DNA of 52,641 nucleotides from CAVVXX01 sp052389895. GTDB taxonomy: Bacteria; Pseudomonadota; Alphaproteobacteria; Micropepsales; Micropepsaceae. A program made the position numbers and the translations under genes. The stretch's first letter is position 1. Each line of letters opens with the position of its first letter. Below are positions 25,003 to 33,624 of the stretch, one piece after another. The stretch spans positions 1 to 52,641 of the forward strand of contig JBQTHM010000045.1 of assembly GCA_052389895.1 (NCBI GenBank), given 5' to 3'. Below the pieces are notes generated by a model. The model had not been told where the DNA came from. It worked only from the letters and a program-made list of their open reading frames with translations, and made no database searches.

Positions 25003-26013
25003 TCATTTGGTGGAAAGGCCCCGCAATGCCCCGACGAGGTGGACAATGTCCGCAGGCCAGGGCGCCTCGAAGCGCATTTTCTTCTGCAAGCTCGGATGGT
25101 GAAAACCGAGGACGCCCGCATGCAGCGCCTGGCGGGGGAAACGGGCCGCCGTTTCATAGGCGAGCCCTTCCGCCTCGGTTTTGGCGCGGGGCGGGTGCCG
25201 CGCGCGCCCATAGGTGGCATCGCCTATGAGCGGGTGGCCCAGATGGGCGAGATGCACGCGGATTTGGTGCGTGCGCCCGGTTTCCAGCCAGCACTCCAGT
25301 AGCGACGCGAACGGACGCTCGTTCGGCCCGAATCTTTCCAGCGTGCGGTAGCGCGTGCGCGCGCGCTTGCCGCGCTCGCGCAACACCGCGACGCGTTTGC
25401 GGTCGAACGGGCTTCGCCCGAGATTGCTCTCGATCACGCCTTCGCCCTTGCGTGGCGCGCTCCACACGATCGCGTTGTAGCTGCGCTCGATGGCGTGGGC
25501 GGCGAACTGCTTCGCAAGGCTGTGCATGGCACGTTCGTTCTTGGCTATTACCAGAAGCCCGCTCGTGTCCTTGTCGAGGCGATGCACGATGCCGGGCCGC
25601 GCGACGCCGCCTACGCCTCGCAGACTCGCGCCGCAATGGGCGAGCAGCGCGTTCACAAGCGTGCCGTCGGGATTGCCGGCCGCCGGATGCACGACAAGGC
25701 CGGCAGGCTTGTCCACCACGATGAGGTCGTCGTCTTCGTAAATGATGGACAGTGGAATGGCCTGCGGCAGCGGCGTGGCTGGCGCCGGCGGCGGCACGAA
25801 CACTTCATAGATTTCGCCCGGTTTGACCCGCCTGTTGGCGTCTCCTATCGTCGCGCCCGCGCAGGCGACCGCGCCTTGCGCAATCAGCGCCTGAAGGCGC
25901 GAACGCGACAGTTCGGGCAGTGCCGCCGCGAGAAAGCGGTCGAGCCGCTCTCCTGCTTCTTCGGCGCGGACGTGGGCGCGGCGGACATCCTGGGAAAGCA
26001 CATCGGTTTTCAT
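25003..26013 (-). CDS. rluD: RluD-type 23S rRNA pseudouridine synthase
   Basis: 336 residues: an N-terminal S4 RNA-binding domain (ERLDRFLAAALPELSRSRLQ), then the pseudouridine synthase domain with the catalytic Asp in GIVHRLDKDTSGLLVIAK and the later HQIRVHLAHLGHPLIGD. RluA/RluC/RluD are hard to separate by eye; length and the S4 domain favour RluD. The ATG (26013) overlaps the ATG of the divergent gene at 26012 within one CATG. A longer frame to 26118 antisense to that gene was rejected. Confidence 0.9.
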   Translation of the reverse strand: MKTDVLSQDVRRAHVRAEEAGERLDRFLAAALPELSRSRLQALIAQGAVACAGATIGDANRRVKPGEIYEVFVPPPAPATPLPQAIPLSIIYEDDDLIVVDKPAGLVVHPAAGNPDGTLVNALLAHCGASLRGVGGVARPGIVHRLDKDTSGLLVIAKNERAMHSLAKQFAAHAIERSYNAIVWSAPRKGEGVIESNLGRSPFDRKRVAVLRERGKRARTRYRTLERFGPNERPFASLLECWLETGRTHQIRVHLAHLGHPLIGDATYGRARHPPRAKTEAEGLAYETAARFPRQALHAGVLGFHHPSLQKKMRFEAPWPADIVHLVGALRGLSTK

Positions 26014-26338
26014 GAGCGCGGAGAATACCAGTTTTGCGCTGACCGCAACCCAGAAGCGGCTGAAGCTGGTCGTCATCGCGCTGGGCGCGCTCATCGTGCT
26101 TGCCCTGGGCGCGCTCATCGGCGGCTTAATAATCCGCTTGGCGGGCGGGGCGCCCGCGAGCGAGCGGCCCTATGTCTCCGAAATCGCCATTGATGGCGAT
26201 GCCACGGTGATGGGCGCCGAACTGAACGACCGCCGCCTTGCGCTCAAGCTGAAGACGCCGGAAGGCGACGAAGTGATCATTGTCGATGCCACCTCCGGCC
26301 GCGAACTCGGCCGCGTGCGGATTGTCCGCAAGCCGTGA
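26012..26338 (+). CDS. Small single-pass membrane protein (DUF6476-like)
   Basis: 108 residues: short N-terminus, one membrane helix (VVIALGALIVLALGALIGGLI in two parts, residues about 20-40) and a soluble C-terminal domain with EVIIVDATSGRELGRVRIV. Similar small proteins occur beside rluD and a JAMM protease in many alphaproteobacteria; the family name is from memory. Function unknown. The stop overlaps the next start (GTGA), so the two are coupled. Confidence 0.75.
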   Translation: MSAENTSFALTATQKRLKLVVIALGALIVLALGALIGGLIIRLAGGAPASERPYVSEIAIDGDATVMGAELNDRRLALKLKTPEGDEVIIVDATSGRELGRVRIVRKP

Positions 26339-26751
26339 AACTTTTGCTTTCCGCGGTATTGCTTGAACAATGCCGGGCGGCGGCAAGACGTGCCTATCCC
26401 AAGGAATGCTGCGGGTTGATCGAGGGCAGCCGCGATGGCGACGCCTGGCGGGCGACAGCCGTTTACGAGTCGGCGAATATGGCGGCAAACTCGGCCAGAG
26501 AATTTCTCGTCGATCCGCAACTGCAGATCCGGCTAATGCGCGAGCTGCGCGGCAGCGAGCGCGATGTTATCGGCTGCTTTCATTCGCATCCCGATGGAAG
26601 CGCAATTCCTTCCGCGCGCGATGTTGCCGAGGCGCGCGAGGACGATTTCCTCTGGGCCGTTATTGGCGTGGTGCCCGGCAACGTCGACGTTCGCGCCTAT
26701 GTCTTCCGCGAGAGCGCCTTCGAAAACGTGGAAATAGTGGCGACGCGGTAA
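26335..26751 (+). CDS. JAMM/Mov34-type metallopeptidase (M67 family)
   Basis: 138-residue zinc isopeptidase-like domain. The JAMM signature is complete: Glu in YPKECCGLIEG near residue 25, and HSHPDGSAIPSARD (His-x-His with Ser and Asp) near 81-94. Bacterial members trim ubiquitin-like sulfur carriers or other C-terminal Gly-Gly proteins; no such partner gene is adjacent, so the substrate is unknown. GTG start overlaps the previous stop. Confidence 0.85.
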   Translation: MKLLLSAVLLEQCRAAARRAYPKECCGLIEGSRDGDAWRATAVYESANMAANSAREFLVDPQLQIRLMRELRGSERDVIGCFHSHPDGSAIPSARDVAEAREDDFLWAVIGVVPGNVDVRAYVFRESAFENVEIVATR

Positions 26752-26760
26752 TGCCCGTGG

Positions 26761-27279
26761 CTATTGCTTTGCACGCCGGTAGATCAGGTCGAAACTCGGC
26801 TGCCAGGTCTTGCCGCCGTCATCCGAGCTCTCGCCCATCTGGCGCACGCTGCCATCGGAGAGCGGCGTGAATGTCATGTGCGTCATCTGATTGGGTTTGC
26901 CCGACTGCGGCCAGACGCCTTCGAGAACCATCGCTTTGCCGTTCCAGCCGCCGATGAAATCGGCCATGGATCCCTGCGAGTCGATCCAGAATTGCCGCCA
27001 CCGATTCTTGTCGGGCCGGAACGTATTGAGGCTGCCGCCGCCGCCGCCTTTGAACGGCATCCAGCTCTCGCGAATACCGCAGCCGCCATAGACGCTTTCG
27101 ATCAGGCTGTTGGCGATCCGCTCGCCGGGCTTCGCCTTTGGGAAAACGTCCCACTTGCCCAGCCAGAAATCGAACTGGCGGTATTCCGGAGTGCCGCAAG
27201 GTTTGGTGTCCGTGGTTTGTGCGAGTGCGGCGCCAGAGAACAGGATTAGCGCAGTCGCGAATGCGCGACTCAGTTTCAT
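26761..27279 (-). CDS. Secreted DUF1579-like protein
   Basis: 172 residues with a clear signal peptide (AFATALILFSGAALAQ). The mature part has the pattern EYRQFDFWLGKWDVF, then GGCGIRESW, WRQFWIDSQG and MVLEGVWP, typical of beta-barrel DUF1579-like proteins of unknown function. The Cys of PCGTPE and that of GGCGIRES may form a disulfide. Start ATG 27279 is placed at the signal peptide. Confidence 0.75.
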   Translation of the reverse strand: MKLSRAFATALILFSGAALAQTTDTKPCGTPEYRQFDFWLGKWDVFPKAKPGERIANSLIESVYGGCGIRESWMPFKGGGGGSLNTFRPDKNRWRQFWIDSQGSMADFIGGWNGKAMVLEGVWPQSGKPNQMTHMTFTPLSDGSVRQMGESSDDGGKTWQPSFDLIYRRAKQ

Positions 27280-27366
27280 TGTGAAAACCTCGATGCCCCA
27301 AGCGCGTGCAACGGACGCGCCAAACAACTATCCTTCGCCTATTATGGCGTTTTTGTGGGGGCACTT

Positions 27367-28245
27367 ATGAAGCGCACGATTTTCGCCGTGTTCATGCTCT
27401 TTTCCGGCCAGGCATTGGCGGCCGACGCGGCGCCCGCCGATGCCTGGCGCGATGTGGACCCGAAGAATCTCGTCTTGATCGACGTGCAATACGGCCGGAT
27501 CGCCGTCGAGCTCGCCCCCGAATTTGCACCCAGGCACACCGAGCGGCTGCGCCGGCTTATCGGGGCGCGGTATTATGACGGGCTTGCCTTCTATCGCGTG
27601 ATCGACGGCTTTGTCGCGCAAGGCGGGATTGGTGAAGGCACGGCCTCCACTGGTTCCTATTCGCCCGGGCAGCTCAAAAAATGGCCGGCGCTGAAGCGCG
27701 AATTCGAGCAGCCCATCGGCAGCAAGTTCGCCTTCATGCTGCTCGGCAATGCCGATCTATTCTGGCCGGAAGTGGGCCATGTAAACGGATTTCCGGCCGG
27801 GCGCGATGCGAGCGAGGACCGCATCTGGCCGCTGCACTGCCCGGGCACCTTCGCCTTCGCGCGCGACGTAGAGCCGGACACCGCCACCACCGAGTTCTAC
27901 ATCGTCATCGGCACACGCCCTCCGCGGCTTGAGCGTAACATGACGGCAGTTGGGCGCGTGATAGACGGCATGCAATATGTGCAGAAGCTGGAACGCGGCG
28001 ATCCCGACGTCGAAAGCGGCGTGATCCAGGACAAGGACCGGCAGGACAAGATCATCCGCATGCGCCTGGCAGCCGATCTGCCCGCCGCCGAACGGCCCAA
28101 ATATCAGGTTATGCGCACGGACTCGGAAGAGTTCGCGAAATTCAAGGAGTCAAAACGCAACATCGACAACCCATTTTTCTTCCGCAAGCCGCTTCCCATC
28201 CTCGACATCTGCGCGCTCTCCGTGCCCGTGCGCCGCACGCCCTAG
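27367..28245 (+). CDS. Exported cyclophilin-type peptidyl-prolyl isomerase
   Basis: 292 residues with a signal peptide (MKRTIFAVFMLFSGQALAA) and one cyclophilin domain. Core matches include FYRVIDGFVAQGG (catalytic Arg and Gln region), FAFMLLGNADLF and TTEFYIVIG. An insertion of about 40 residues (HVNGFPAGRDASEDRIWPLHC) and a C-terminal tail to residue 292 make it longer than typical PpiA. It would act on periplasmic proteins. Its stop shares CTAG with the convergent sulfotransferase gene. Confidence 0.88.
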   Translation: MKRTIFAVFMLFSGQALAADAAPADAWRDVDPKNLVLIDVQYGRIAVELAPEFAPRHTERLRRLIGARYYDGLAFYRVIDGFVAQGGIGEGTASTGSYSPGQLKKWPALKREFEQPIGSKFAFMLLGNADLFWPEVGHVNGFPAGRDASEDRIWPLHCPGTFAFARDVEPDTATTEFYIVIGTRPPRLERNMTAVGRVIDGMQYVQKLERGDPDVESGVIQDKDRQDKIIRMRLAADLPAAERPKYQVMRTDSEEFAKFKESKRNIDNPFFFRKPLPILDICALSVPVRRTP

Positions 28246-28946
28246 AAGCTGTAACCGAATAGCTCGATTTCTCGCGCGAATTTGCGCGCAACCGCGTCGC
28301 GCGATTGCGGCGAGTAGTGTTTGCGGTAATCGGCGGGCTCCGGCCTATACGCCGCCTTGGCGCGCGGAAGCGCGGGTGGCTCCGCAATTCCGGCGCGCGT
28401 CAGCGCCGTGCAGAAATCCTCTTCGAGCGTTTCATAGCGCCCGATGTAATCCATCACCGGCTTGCCGCCCATTGCATAAAGGTCGAAGCGCGAGCGCAGT
28501 CTGGGCGAGCGCACAAAGGTCTCGAAATCGCCGTGCACACCGGGCTTTCCCTTTTCCCAGAAAAATTGCGACACGGCCTTGTCCCACGGATTCCGCTCGA
28601 AACAGAACTTGAAATAGCTGTCGAACACTTGCCGCCCTGCGCGCGCACGCACTTCGAACGCGCTCATGTGGTTGTAGAATTTGCGGCCGCGCCACAGGTC
28701 GTACAGGTCGCGCTCGAACTGCCGCCAGGGGCGGTCGGGATTCCATCGAGGCACGAAAAGCCCGCGGTAGTTGCGCGCGCGATAGCCATATTCGTCCGCG
28801 CGCCCGCTCCTTCTGCCCGCGTGCTTGTGCAGGCCTGCGCAGACGTCCTCCGGCCCGCAGATGGGCTCCAGCGCCAGCTCGATGCTGGTTCCCGCCGTTT
28901 TCGACGTCTTGATGAAAATGAGGCGATGGCGGTGCGAAAGGATCAT
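28242..28946 (-). CDS. Sulfotransferase family 2-like protein
   Basis: 234 residues with the PAPS-binding 5'-phosphosulfate loop FIKTSKTAGTSIELAL near the N-terminus and a 3'-phosphate-type motif FCFERNPWDKAVSQFFW near residue 118. That layout resembles membrane-type carbohydrate sulfotransferases, although no signal anchor is visible. The acceptor is unknown. It starts 1 bp after a second sulfotransferase, so the two are co-expressed. Confidence 0.8.
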   Translation of the reverse strand: MILSHRHRLIFIKTSKTAGTSIELALEPICGPEDVCAGLHKHAGRRSGRADEYGYRARNYRGLFVPRWNPDRPWRQFERDLYDLWRGRKFYNHMSAFEVRARAGRQVFDSYFKFCFERNPWDKAVSQFFWEKGKPGVHGDFETFVRSPRLRSRFDLYAMGGKPVMDYIGRYETLEEDFCTALTRAGIAEPPALPRAKAAYRPEPADYRKHYSPQSRDAVARKFAREIELFGYSF

Positions 28947-28947
28947 G

Positions 28948-29736
28948 TCATCCCGGAAGCAAGTAGCGCCGGAAAAGATATGCCAGCGTGCCCGTTGTCT
29001 CACGCCATAGGCGTGTTACCCATCGCTCAAAGGTGACGACTTCCGGCGTGCGGCTGGGCGCCGTGTCCGGTTCGACATCTTCCAGCAGCTTGAGCCATGC
29101 CTTGTCATTCTCGAAGCCGAGCGTGATCAGCTCGCCGGAAATGTCGCCGTGGCGCAGAATTTGTCCCTTCAGGCGGGGCAGATGCCGTTTCCAGGCGCCA
29201 ACGTTCTCTGCCGATACGGCGCGTATGCTGCGCATCGCGCGCAGCCATTGCGTATCGCCCATCTGCGCGGCTTCGTGGAATTGCGAAAACGGCAGCTTCG
29301 GCTTGAGAAAGGGCATTTCCAGCGCCAAACGCGCCTGCACGGCATCCGGGTTTATTGCAAGTTCGTCGTAGCGCACGACGTGAAGCCGCGGCTTGCCGCG
29401 CGCCCGCATGATGGCGCGCGCGCTTTCGCGCCAGGCGTGCAGATTGGACCAATACATGCTGGGCGAGGCATTGTGCACGCTTACAACCGCGTCGCGCGGA
29501 TCGCGCAGCATGCAGATCACGTGCAAGCGCGGATCCAGCGCCACCAGCCAGCCGGATATCCGCTCGTCGCCAGGCCGCTTGGTGCACACGATGCGCTTGC
29601 CTTTGGGCACCGCGCGCCAGATGCGCCGTTCGTGCGCTACGCCCCCGTCAATCTCGAAACAGGTGAGCATAAGCGCCAGCATCAGCGTCGTCCCGCTGCG
29701 CGGCGCACCCGTTATGTGAATTCGCCATCCCCGCAT
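28948..29736 (-). CDS. Sulfotransferase domain protein
   Basis: 262 residues. The PAPS loop ITGAPRSGTTLML is at residues about 7-19 and the 3'-phosphate motif MLRDPRDAVVSVH near 94. The build is like cytosolic sulfotransferases of the GAPRSGTT type. Together with the next gene it forms a pair likely to modify a surface glycan or lipid; this is inference. ATG 29736 is chosen since the nucleotide loop starts almost at once. Confidence 0.82.
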   Translation of the reverse strand: MRGWRIHITGAPRSGTTLMLALMLTCFEIDGGVAHERRIWRAVPKGKRIVCTKRPGDERISGWLVALDPRLHVICMLRDPRDAVVSVHNASPSMYWSNLHAWRESARAIMRARGKPRLHVVRYDELAINPDAVQARLALEMPFLKPKLPFSQFHEAAQMGDTQWLRAMRSIRAVSAENVGAWKRHLPRLKGQILRHGDISGELITLGFENDKAWLKLLEDVEPDTAPSRTPEVVTFERWVTRLWRETTGTLAYLFRRYLLPG

Positions 29737-29966
29737 GGGTAAACTAATACAGAATTTCACGGCCTTTGGCGCGGTTCGCACCCAAGCAACGCCGCCGTCG
29801 AGCGCGTGTCAGAACATTCAGGCGAGAGCGGTCCGCTCGCAGATGTCGATCTGACGAAACGAGGCAAAGTTTGCATCGCATCTATTGTGGCGAGACTTGT
29901 GAAGGACGCGTTATTCGGGCGTGTACGGACGGACTCGCGCCAGCAAAGCACACCCAGCCCTTTTTC

Positions 29967-29995
29967 TTGATGGGGCCGCCGCCAGAGGCTATATG
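29967..29995 (+). promoter_or_regulatory. Promoter of tRNA-Glu
   Basis: TTGATG (29967-29972), a 17-bp spacer and TATATG (29990-29995) lie 20 bp upstream of the tRNA 5' end. The spacing is ideal. The rest of the 278-bp gap from 29737 shows no gene. Confidence 0.6.
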
Positions 29996-30014
29996 CCTTG
30001 GTCTTCGTGGCGGG

Positions 30015-30090
30015 GCCCCCATCGTCTAGCGGCCCAGGACGCGGCCCTCTCAAGGCTGAAACAGGGGTTCGACTCCCCTTGGGGGCGCCA
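30015..30090 (+). tRNA. tRNA-Glu(CTC)
   Basis: The cloverleaf is complete: acceptor GCCCCCA (30015-30021) with TGGGGGC (30080-30086), D-arm with CGTCTAGCGG, anticodon stem CGGCC/GGCTG around loop CTCTCAA (anticodon CTC at 30049-30051), T-arm GGGGTTCGACTCCCC and an encoded CCA (30088-30090). It reads GAG codons. Confidence 0.97.
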
Positions 30091-30214
30091 GTAAGTTCTG
30101 GGTCGGCGGGAAAAGCAAAAATGCGGAAGCGGGTAACGGCAATCGGCAAAACAGCGCGCGCAGGCGCATGCACCGTTTAGGCCGTCCCGTTTGCCCGCGA
30201 ATTAGAGCGCCCGG

Positions 30215-31006
30215 ATGATAGAATTCCTCGAATCCGTAAATCCGCTCTATTCGCTTTCCGGCTTCGTCGTGGGCGTGCTGGTGGGCATGACGGGAGTCGG
30301 CGGCGGCGCGCTGATGACCCCGCTGCTCATCCTGCTTTTCGGCGTCCATCCGGCCACCGCGGTCGGCACCGATCTCCTTTATGCCGCCGCCACGAAATCC
30401 GGCGGCACGGCGGTGCATGGCTGGGCCAGAACCATCAATTGGCGCGTGGTGGGACGCCTTGCTGCGGGCAGCGTGCCGATGACGGCGCTTACTCTTCTCG
30501 TGCTCGCGCAGTTGGGTATTCACGGTGCCGCGGCCAACAAGCTTATTACCGTGGTGCTGGGGGGCGCGCTGCTCGCTACTGCTACCGTGCTCATCCTGCG
30601 CAAGTCCATCGTCGCCTATTACGGCGAGCATGTCGGCAAGCTAGACGCCCGGCGGACCCGCTGGCTTACGATCGCAACGGGTGCGGTCTTGGGTGTGCTG
30701 GTTTCCATTTCCTCGGTTGGCGCCGGCGCGCTCGGCGTGACCGCGCTGATACTTCTCTATCCGCACCTGCCGATAGTGCGCATCGTGGGTTCGGACATCG
30801 CCCATGCCGTGCCGCTCACGCTTGTCGCGGGCACCGGGCACTGGTGGCTCGGCTCGGTGGACTGGATGCTGTTCGGATCGCTGCTAGTCGGTTCGCTTCC
30901 CGGTATCGTTCTGGGCAGCCTGGCGTCCGTCCGCATGCCAGAAATCGTTTTGCGCGTCACACTGGCCGGCGTGTTGATCATCGTCGTGGCGCGGCTGTGG
31001 TTCTGA
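30215..31006 (+). CDS. TauE/SafE-family membrane permease
   Basis: 263 residues with about eight membrane helices arranged in two halves. The first half has SGFVVGVLVGMTGVGGGALMT, the second VLGVLVSISSVGAGALGVTAL; these duplicated Gly-rich motifs are the TauE/SafE hallmark. Members export sulfite or other sulfonated anions. Two sulfotransferase genes and cysQ lie nearby, which hints at sulfur chemistry but proves nothing. Confidence 0.88.
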   Translation: MIEFLESVNPLYSLSGFVVGVLVGMTGVGGGALMTPLLILLFGVHPATAVGTDLLYAAATKSGGTAVHGWARTINWRVVGRLAAGSVPMTALTLLVLAQLGIHGAAANKLITVVLGGALLATATVLILRKSIVAYYGEHVGKLDARRTRWLTIATGAVLGVLVSISSVGAGALGVTALILLYPHLPIVRIVGSDIAHAVPLTLVAGTGHWWLGSVDWMLFGSLLVGSLPGIVLGSLASVRMPEIVLRVTLAGVLIIVVARLWF

Positions 31007-31070
31007 GAGGCCGCTTGGCAGCCTGCGCTTAAGCCGCTATGTGTGCGGCGCCCGGGAGCTGACGTCTTTC

Positions 31071-32003
31071 ATGCGCCATCTCAAGATCGTCCCAACCGAC
31101 ACCAAGATCAATTTCGTCGGCATACGCTATTACGCGTTTGCCATTGATGGGCTGCTGCTTCTGGCGGCCATCGCTTCGATCTGGCTTTATGGCTTTAATC
31201 TCGGCATCGATTTCACCGGCGGCGTGCTGATGGAAGTGAAGGCCGCGCAGACGATCGACATCGGCAAGATGCGGTCCGATGTGCGCGTGCGGTTTCCCGA
31301 AGCCGAACTGCAGTTCTTCGGCGGAGGCGTGTGCGAAACGCCGGCCAATTCGTGCGTGCTGATCCGCGTCAAGCCGGAACCGGGTGTGGCCGAACAGGTG
31401 GCTGCGCGGCAGGTTCAGGGATTGCTCGGCCAAGGCTACATCTTCCGCCGCGTCGAAGTCGTCGGTCCGAAAGTTTCGGGCGAACTTTTCCAAAGCGGCG
31501 TATGGGCCACGCTGCTTGCCGTTCTTATGATCACGTTTTACGTCACCGTGCGCTTCGAATGGCAGTATGGCGTGGGCGCGCTGGTGGCGACCGGCCATGA
31601 CGTGTTCGTTACGGCGGGCATGTATTCGCTGCTGCAGCTGGATTTCAATCTGACCTCGGTGGCCGCGCTGCTCACGCTTGCCGGTTATTCGGTGAACGAC
31701 ACTGTCGTGGTGTTCGACCGTATTCGCGAAAACCGCCGCCGCTACAAGCGCATGCCGCTGGGCGAGCTTATCAACCTCAGCACGAACCAGACTCTTTCGC
31801 GGACCGTGATGACAAGCGTAACGACGTCTCTTTCGATCTTGCCGCTGCTGCTTCTGGGCGGGCCTGCGCTGTTCGATTTCACCGCCGCCATTCTGTTCGG
31901 CATCGTGGTGGGCACATTTTCCTCGATTTATGTGGCGGCAGCGCTGCTGCTCTACCTGCCCAGGCTCGCAGGCACCGAAGAGCCGGTTCCGGCCATGCGA
32001 TGA
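31071..32003 (+). CDS. secF: Protein translocase subunit SecF
   Basis: 310 residues with six predicted membrane helices. Motifs include GIDFTGGVLMEV after helix 1, GPKVSGELFQSGVWATLLA, ATGHDVFVTAGMYSLL and the helix-4 signature AGYSVNDTVVVFDRIRENRR. SecDF uses the proton gradient to pull exported proteins across. secD is normally next to secF but is absent here; the gene upstream is a TauE permease. The stop overlaps exoD. Confidence 0.94.
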   Translation: MRHLKIVPTDTKINFVGIRYYAFAIDGLLLLAAIASIWLYGFNLGIDFTGGVLMEVKAAQTIDIGKMRSDVRVRFPEAELQFFGGGVCETPANSCVLIRVKPEPGVAEQVAARQVQGLLGQGYIFRRVEVVGPKVSGELFQSGVWATLLAVLMITFYVTVRFEWQYGVGALVATGHDVFVTAGMYSLLQLDFNLTSVAALLTLAGYSVNDTVVVFDRIRENRRRYKRMPLGELINLSTNQTLSRTVMTSVTTSLSILPLLLLGGPALFDFTAAILFGIVVGTFSSIYVAAALLLYLPRLAGTEEPVPAMR

Positions 32004-32662
32004 TGGGTGCCGAAGCCGCGCTCGCGCCGGCGCCGCCGGCCAAGCGCACATCGCAATTGCTCGAGGAATTCGCGCAGGCGCAGGGCAGTTCTCATGTGAC
32101 CGTGGGCGAAATCGTCGGCGCCTTCGGCGATCGCGGGCTTGGCTTTCTGCTGGCCCTGTTTTCGCTCCCCAATGTCATCCCGAACGCCATTCCGGGCGCC
32201 ACCATCATCTTCGGCATTCCGTCCTTTATATTCGCGCTCGAACTTGCCCTTGCCAGGAAGCGGATTGTGCTTCCCGGGACGCTGTTGCGACGGCGGGTGG
32301 ATGCAGCGTCGTTCCGCAGGACTTCTGCGCGCATGGCGGCGGTGCTGCGCTGGTTCGAGCGCCTGCTCAAGCCCCGCCTGATGGCGCTTACCACATCCTA
32401 TGCCGAACGCTTCATCGGCGGGTTCTGCATCGTGCTGGCGATTGCGGCGGCGGCACCCATTCCTTTCGGTCACAGCCTGCCGGCGCTTTCGCTCGTCGTC
32501 ATCGGCCTTGGCCTGATCGAGGCCGATGGGCTCGCGATCCTCTTTGGACTCGCGCTGGGTCTGACGGGTTTCGTGGTGGCGGGCCTGGTGATTTCAGGGC
32601 TCGCCTACGGCGTAAGCTTTTTCAGCCAGGCCGCGGCGACCGGTTCTTTGCTGTTCGGCTAA
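32000..32662 (+). CDS. exoD: ExoD family membrane protein
   Basis: 220 residues: a soluble N-terminus (TSQLLEEFAQAQGSSHVTVGE) followed by the ExoD pattern GDRGLGFLLALFSLPNVIPN and several membrane helices. ExoD of Sinorhizobium affects exopolysaccharide production and nodule invasion; the biochemical role is unknown. ATG 32000 overlaps the secF stop (ATGA). Its TAA stop shares CTAA with the convergent eipA stop. Confidence 0.85.
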   Translation: MMGAEAALAPAPPAKRTSQLLEEFAQAQGSSHVTVGEIVGAFGDRGLGFLLALFSLPNVIPNAIPGATIIFGIPSFIFALELALARKRIVLPGTLLRRRVDAASFRRTSARMAAVLRWFERLLKPRLMALTTSYAERFIGGFCIVLAIAAAAPIPFGHSLPALSLVVIGLGLIEADGLAILFGLALGLTGFVVAGLVISGLAYGVSFFSQAAATGSLLFG

Positions 32663-33237
32663 AGCGGAACCCAGTTCCGTTTGCGCGAATAGGCAAGATA
32701 GCCCGCATTCACACCGGCGCGCAGGCCCAGTCCCGTGCGCATTGGTGCCAGAACGATGTCGCCGTTCTGCTGGTAATTCACGCCGATGCCCGCCACGAAA
32801 TAGTAGGTGCCCTCGATGCCCGGAAATCGCTGATAGATCGCGTCGGTCTGCGGCAGATTGTAAACCAGCGTGAAGCATTTCGAGGCGTTGCCGCCGATGT
32901 CGAAACCGATCGAGGGGCCCTGCCAATACACCGTCACCGGCGCCTGGCCTTTGCGATAGAGCAGCCCTTTGCCGTAGCGCAAACCGAAAACGAACGCGCC
33001 GGAGGCTTCCTCCCCCGCAATATAGGCGTTGGGCCTGCCGAAGCGCTCGAAGACGCGCTCCACCACCTTGGCGGCGCTTTCCGTCGTTATCTCGAAGAAG
33101 TCCGCAACGCCGCGGACGATTTCACCTTCTTCATACGGTTCGCTGGGATATTCAGGCGTTTCGTCCTGTGCAACGGCCGGGCTTATGGCAAGCAACGTGG
33201 CGGCCGCAATCGCGGCGATACGGCTGGCGAAGTGCAT
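32659..33237 (-). CDS. eipA: DUF1134 envelope protein (EipA-like)
   Basis: 192-residue secreted protein with a signal peptide (ASRIAAIAAATLLAISPAVA). The DUF1134 core follows: AAKVVERVFERFGRPNAYI, WQGPSIGFDIGGNASKCF and FPGIEGTYYFVAGIGVNY. The Brucella homologue EipA is a periplasmic protein needed for envelope integrity and virulence. It is mostly confined to alphaproteobacteria. A longer frame to 33369 runs into unrelated sequence. Confidence 0.87.
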   Translation of the reverse strand: MHFASRIAAIAAATLLAISPAVAQDETPEYPSEPYEEGEIVRGVADFFEITTESAAKVVERVFERFGRPNAYIAGEEASGAFVFGLRYGKGLLYRKGQAPVTVYWQGPSIGFDIGGNASKCFTLVYNLPQTDAIYQRFPGIEGTYYFVAGIGVNYQQNGDIVLAPMRTGLGLRAGVNAGYLAYSRKRNWVPL

Positions 33238-33360
33238 GATATTCTCCCGGTCAAATTCCGTGTGCGCGAAGATATCACGGGTAGCGCAAGAGCCTGAACG
33301 CACGGCGCCGGTATTGCAACGTGATTCGCGCGTTATCTTGCAGGTGCGAAGGCAAACTGT

Positions 33361-33624
33361 ATGAGCCATTCATCTTCCTCAGGGCCGGATTCCGAATCGC
33401 GAAAGCGGCGAATAGGGCGGGGCGGCTGGCTTGCTGCTGCAATTCTGGGCGGCCTGTTCGGCGTCGCCGTCTGGTTCGCTTTCCGCGGCTGGATGATGGT
33501 TCCAGGCGAAGTCAGCCCGCGCGGTTACGCGATCATGATCGTGGGGTTCGTGTTCGTCGTGGCGTTGGGCGCCGGGCTCATGGCGCTGGTCTTCTGGTCG
33601 CACAAGAAAGGCTATGACCGCTAG
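33361..33624 (+). CDS. Hypothetical small membrane protein
   Basis: 87 residues: a Ser/Arg-rich N-terminus, then two membrane helices (WLAAAILGGLFGVAVWFAF and AIMIVGFVFVVALGAGLMAL) joined by a short loop. Not recognised. The TAG stop shares CTAG with the convergent cysQ stop. Confidence 0.65.
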   Translation: MSHSSSSGPDSESRKRRIGRGGWLAAAILGGLFGVAVWFAFRGWMMVPGEVSPRGYAIMIVGFVFVVALGAGLMALVFWSHKKGYDR

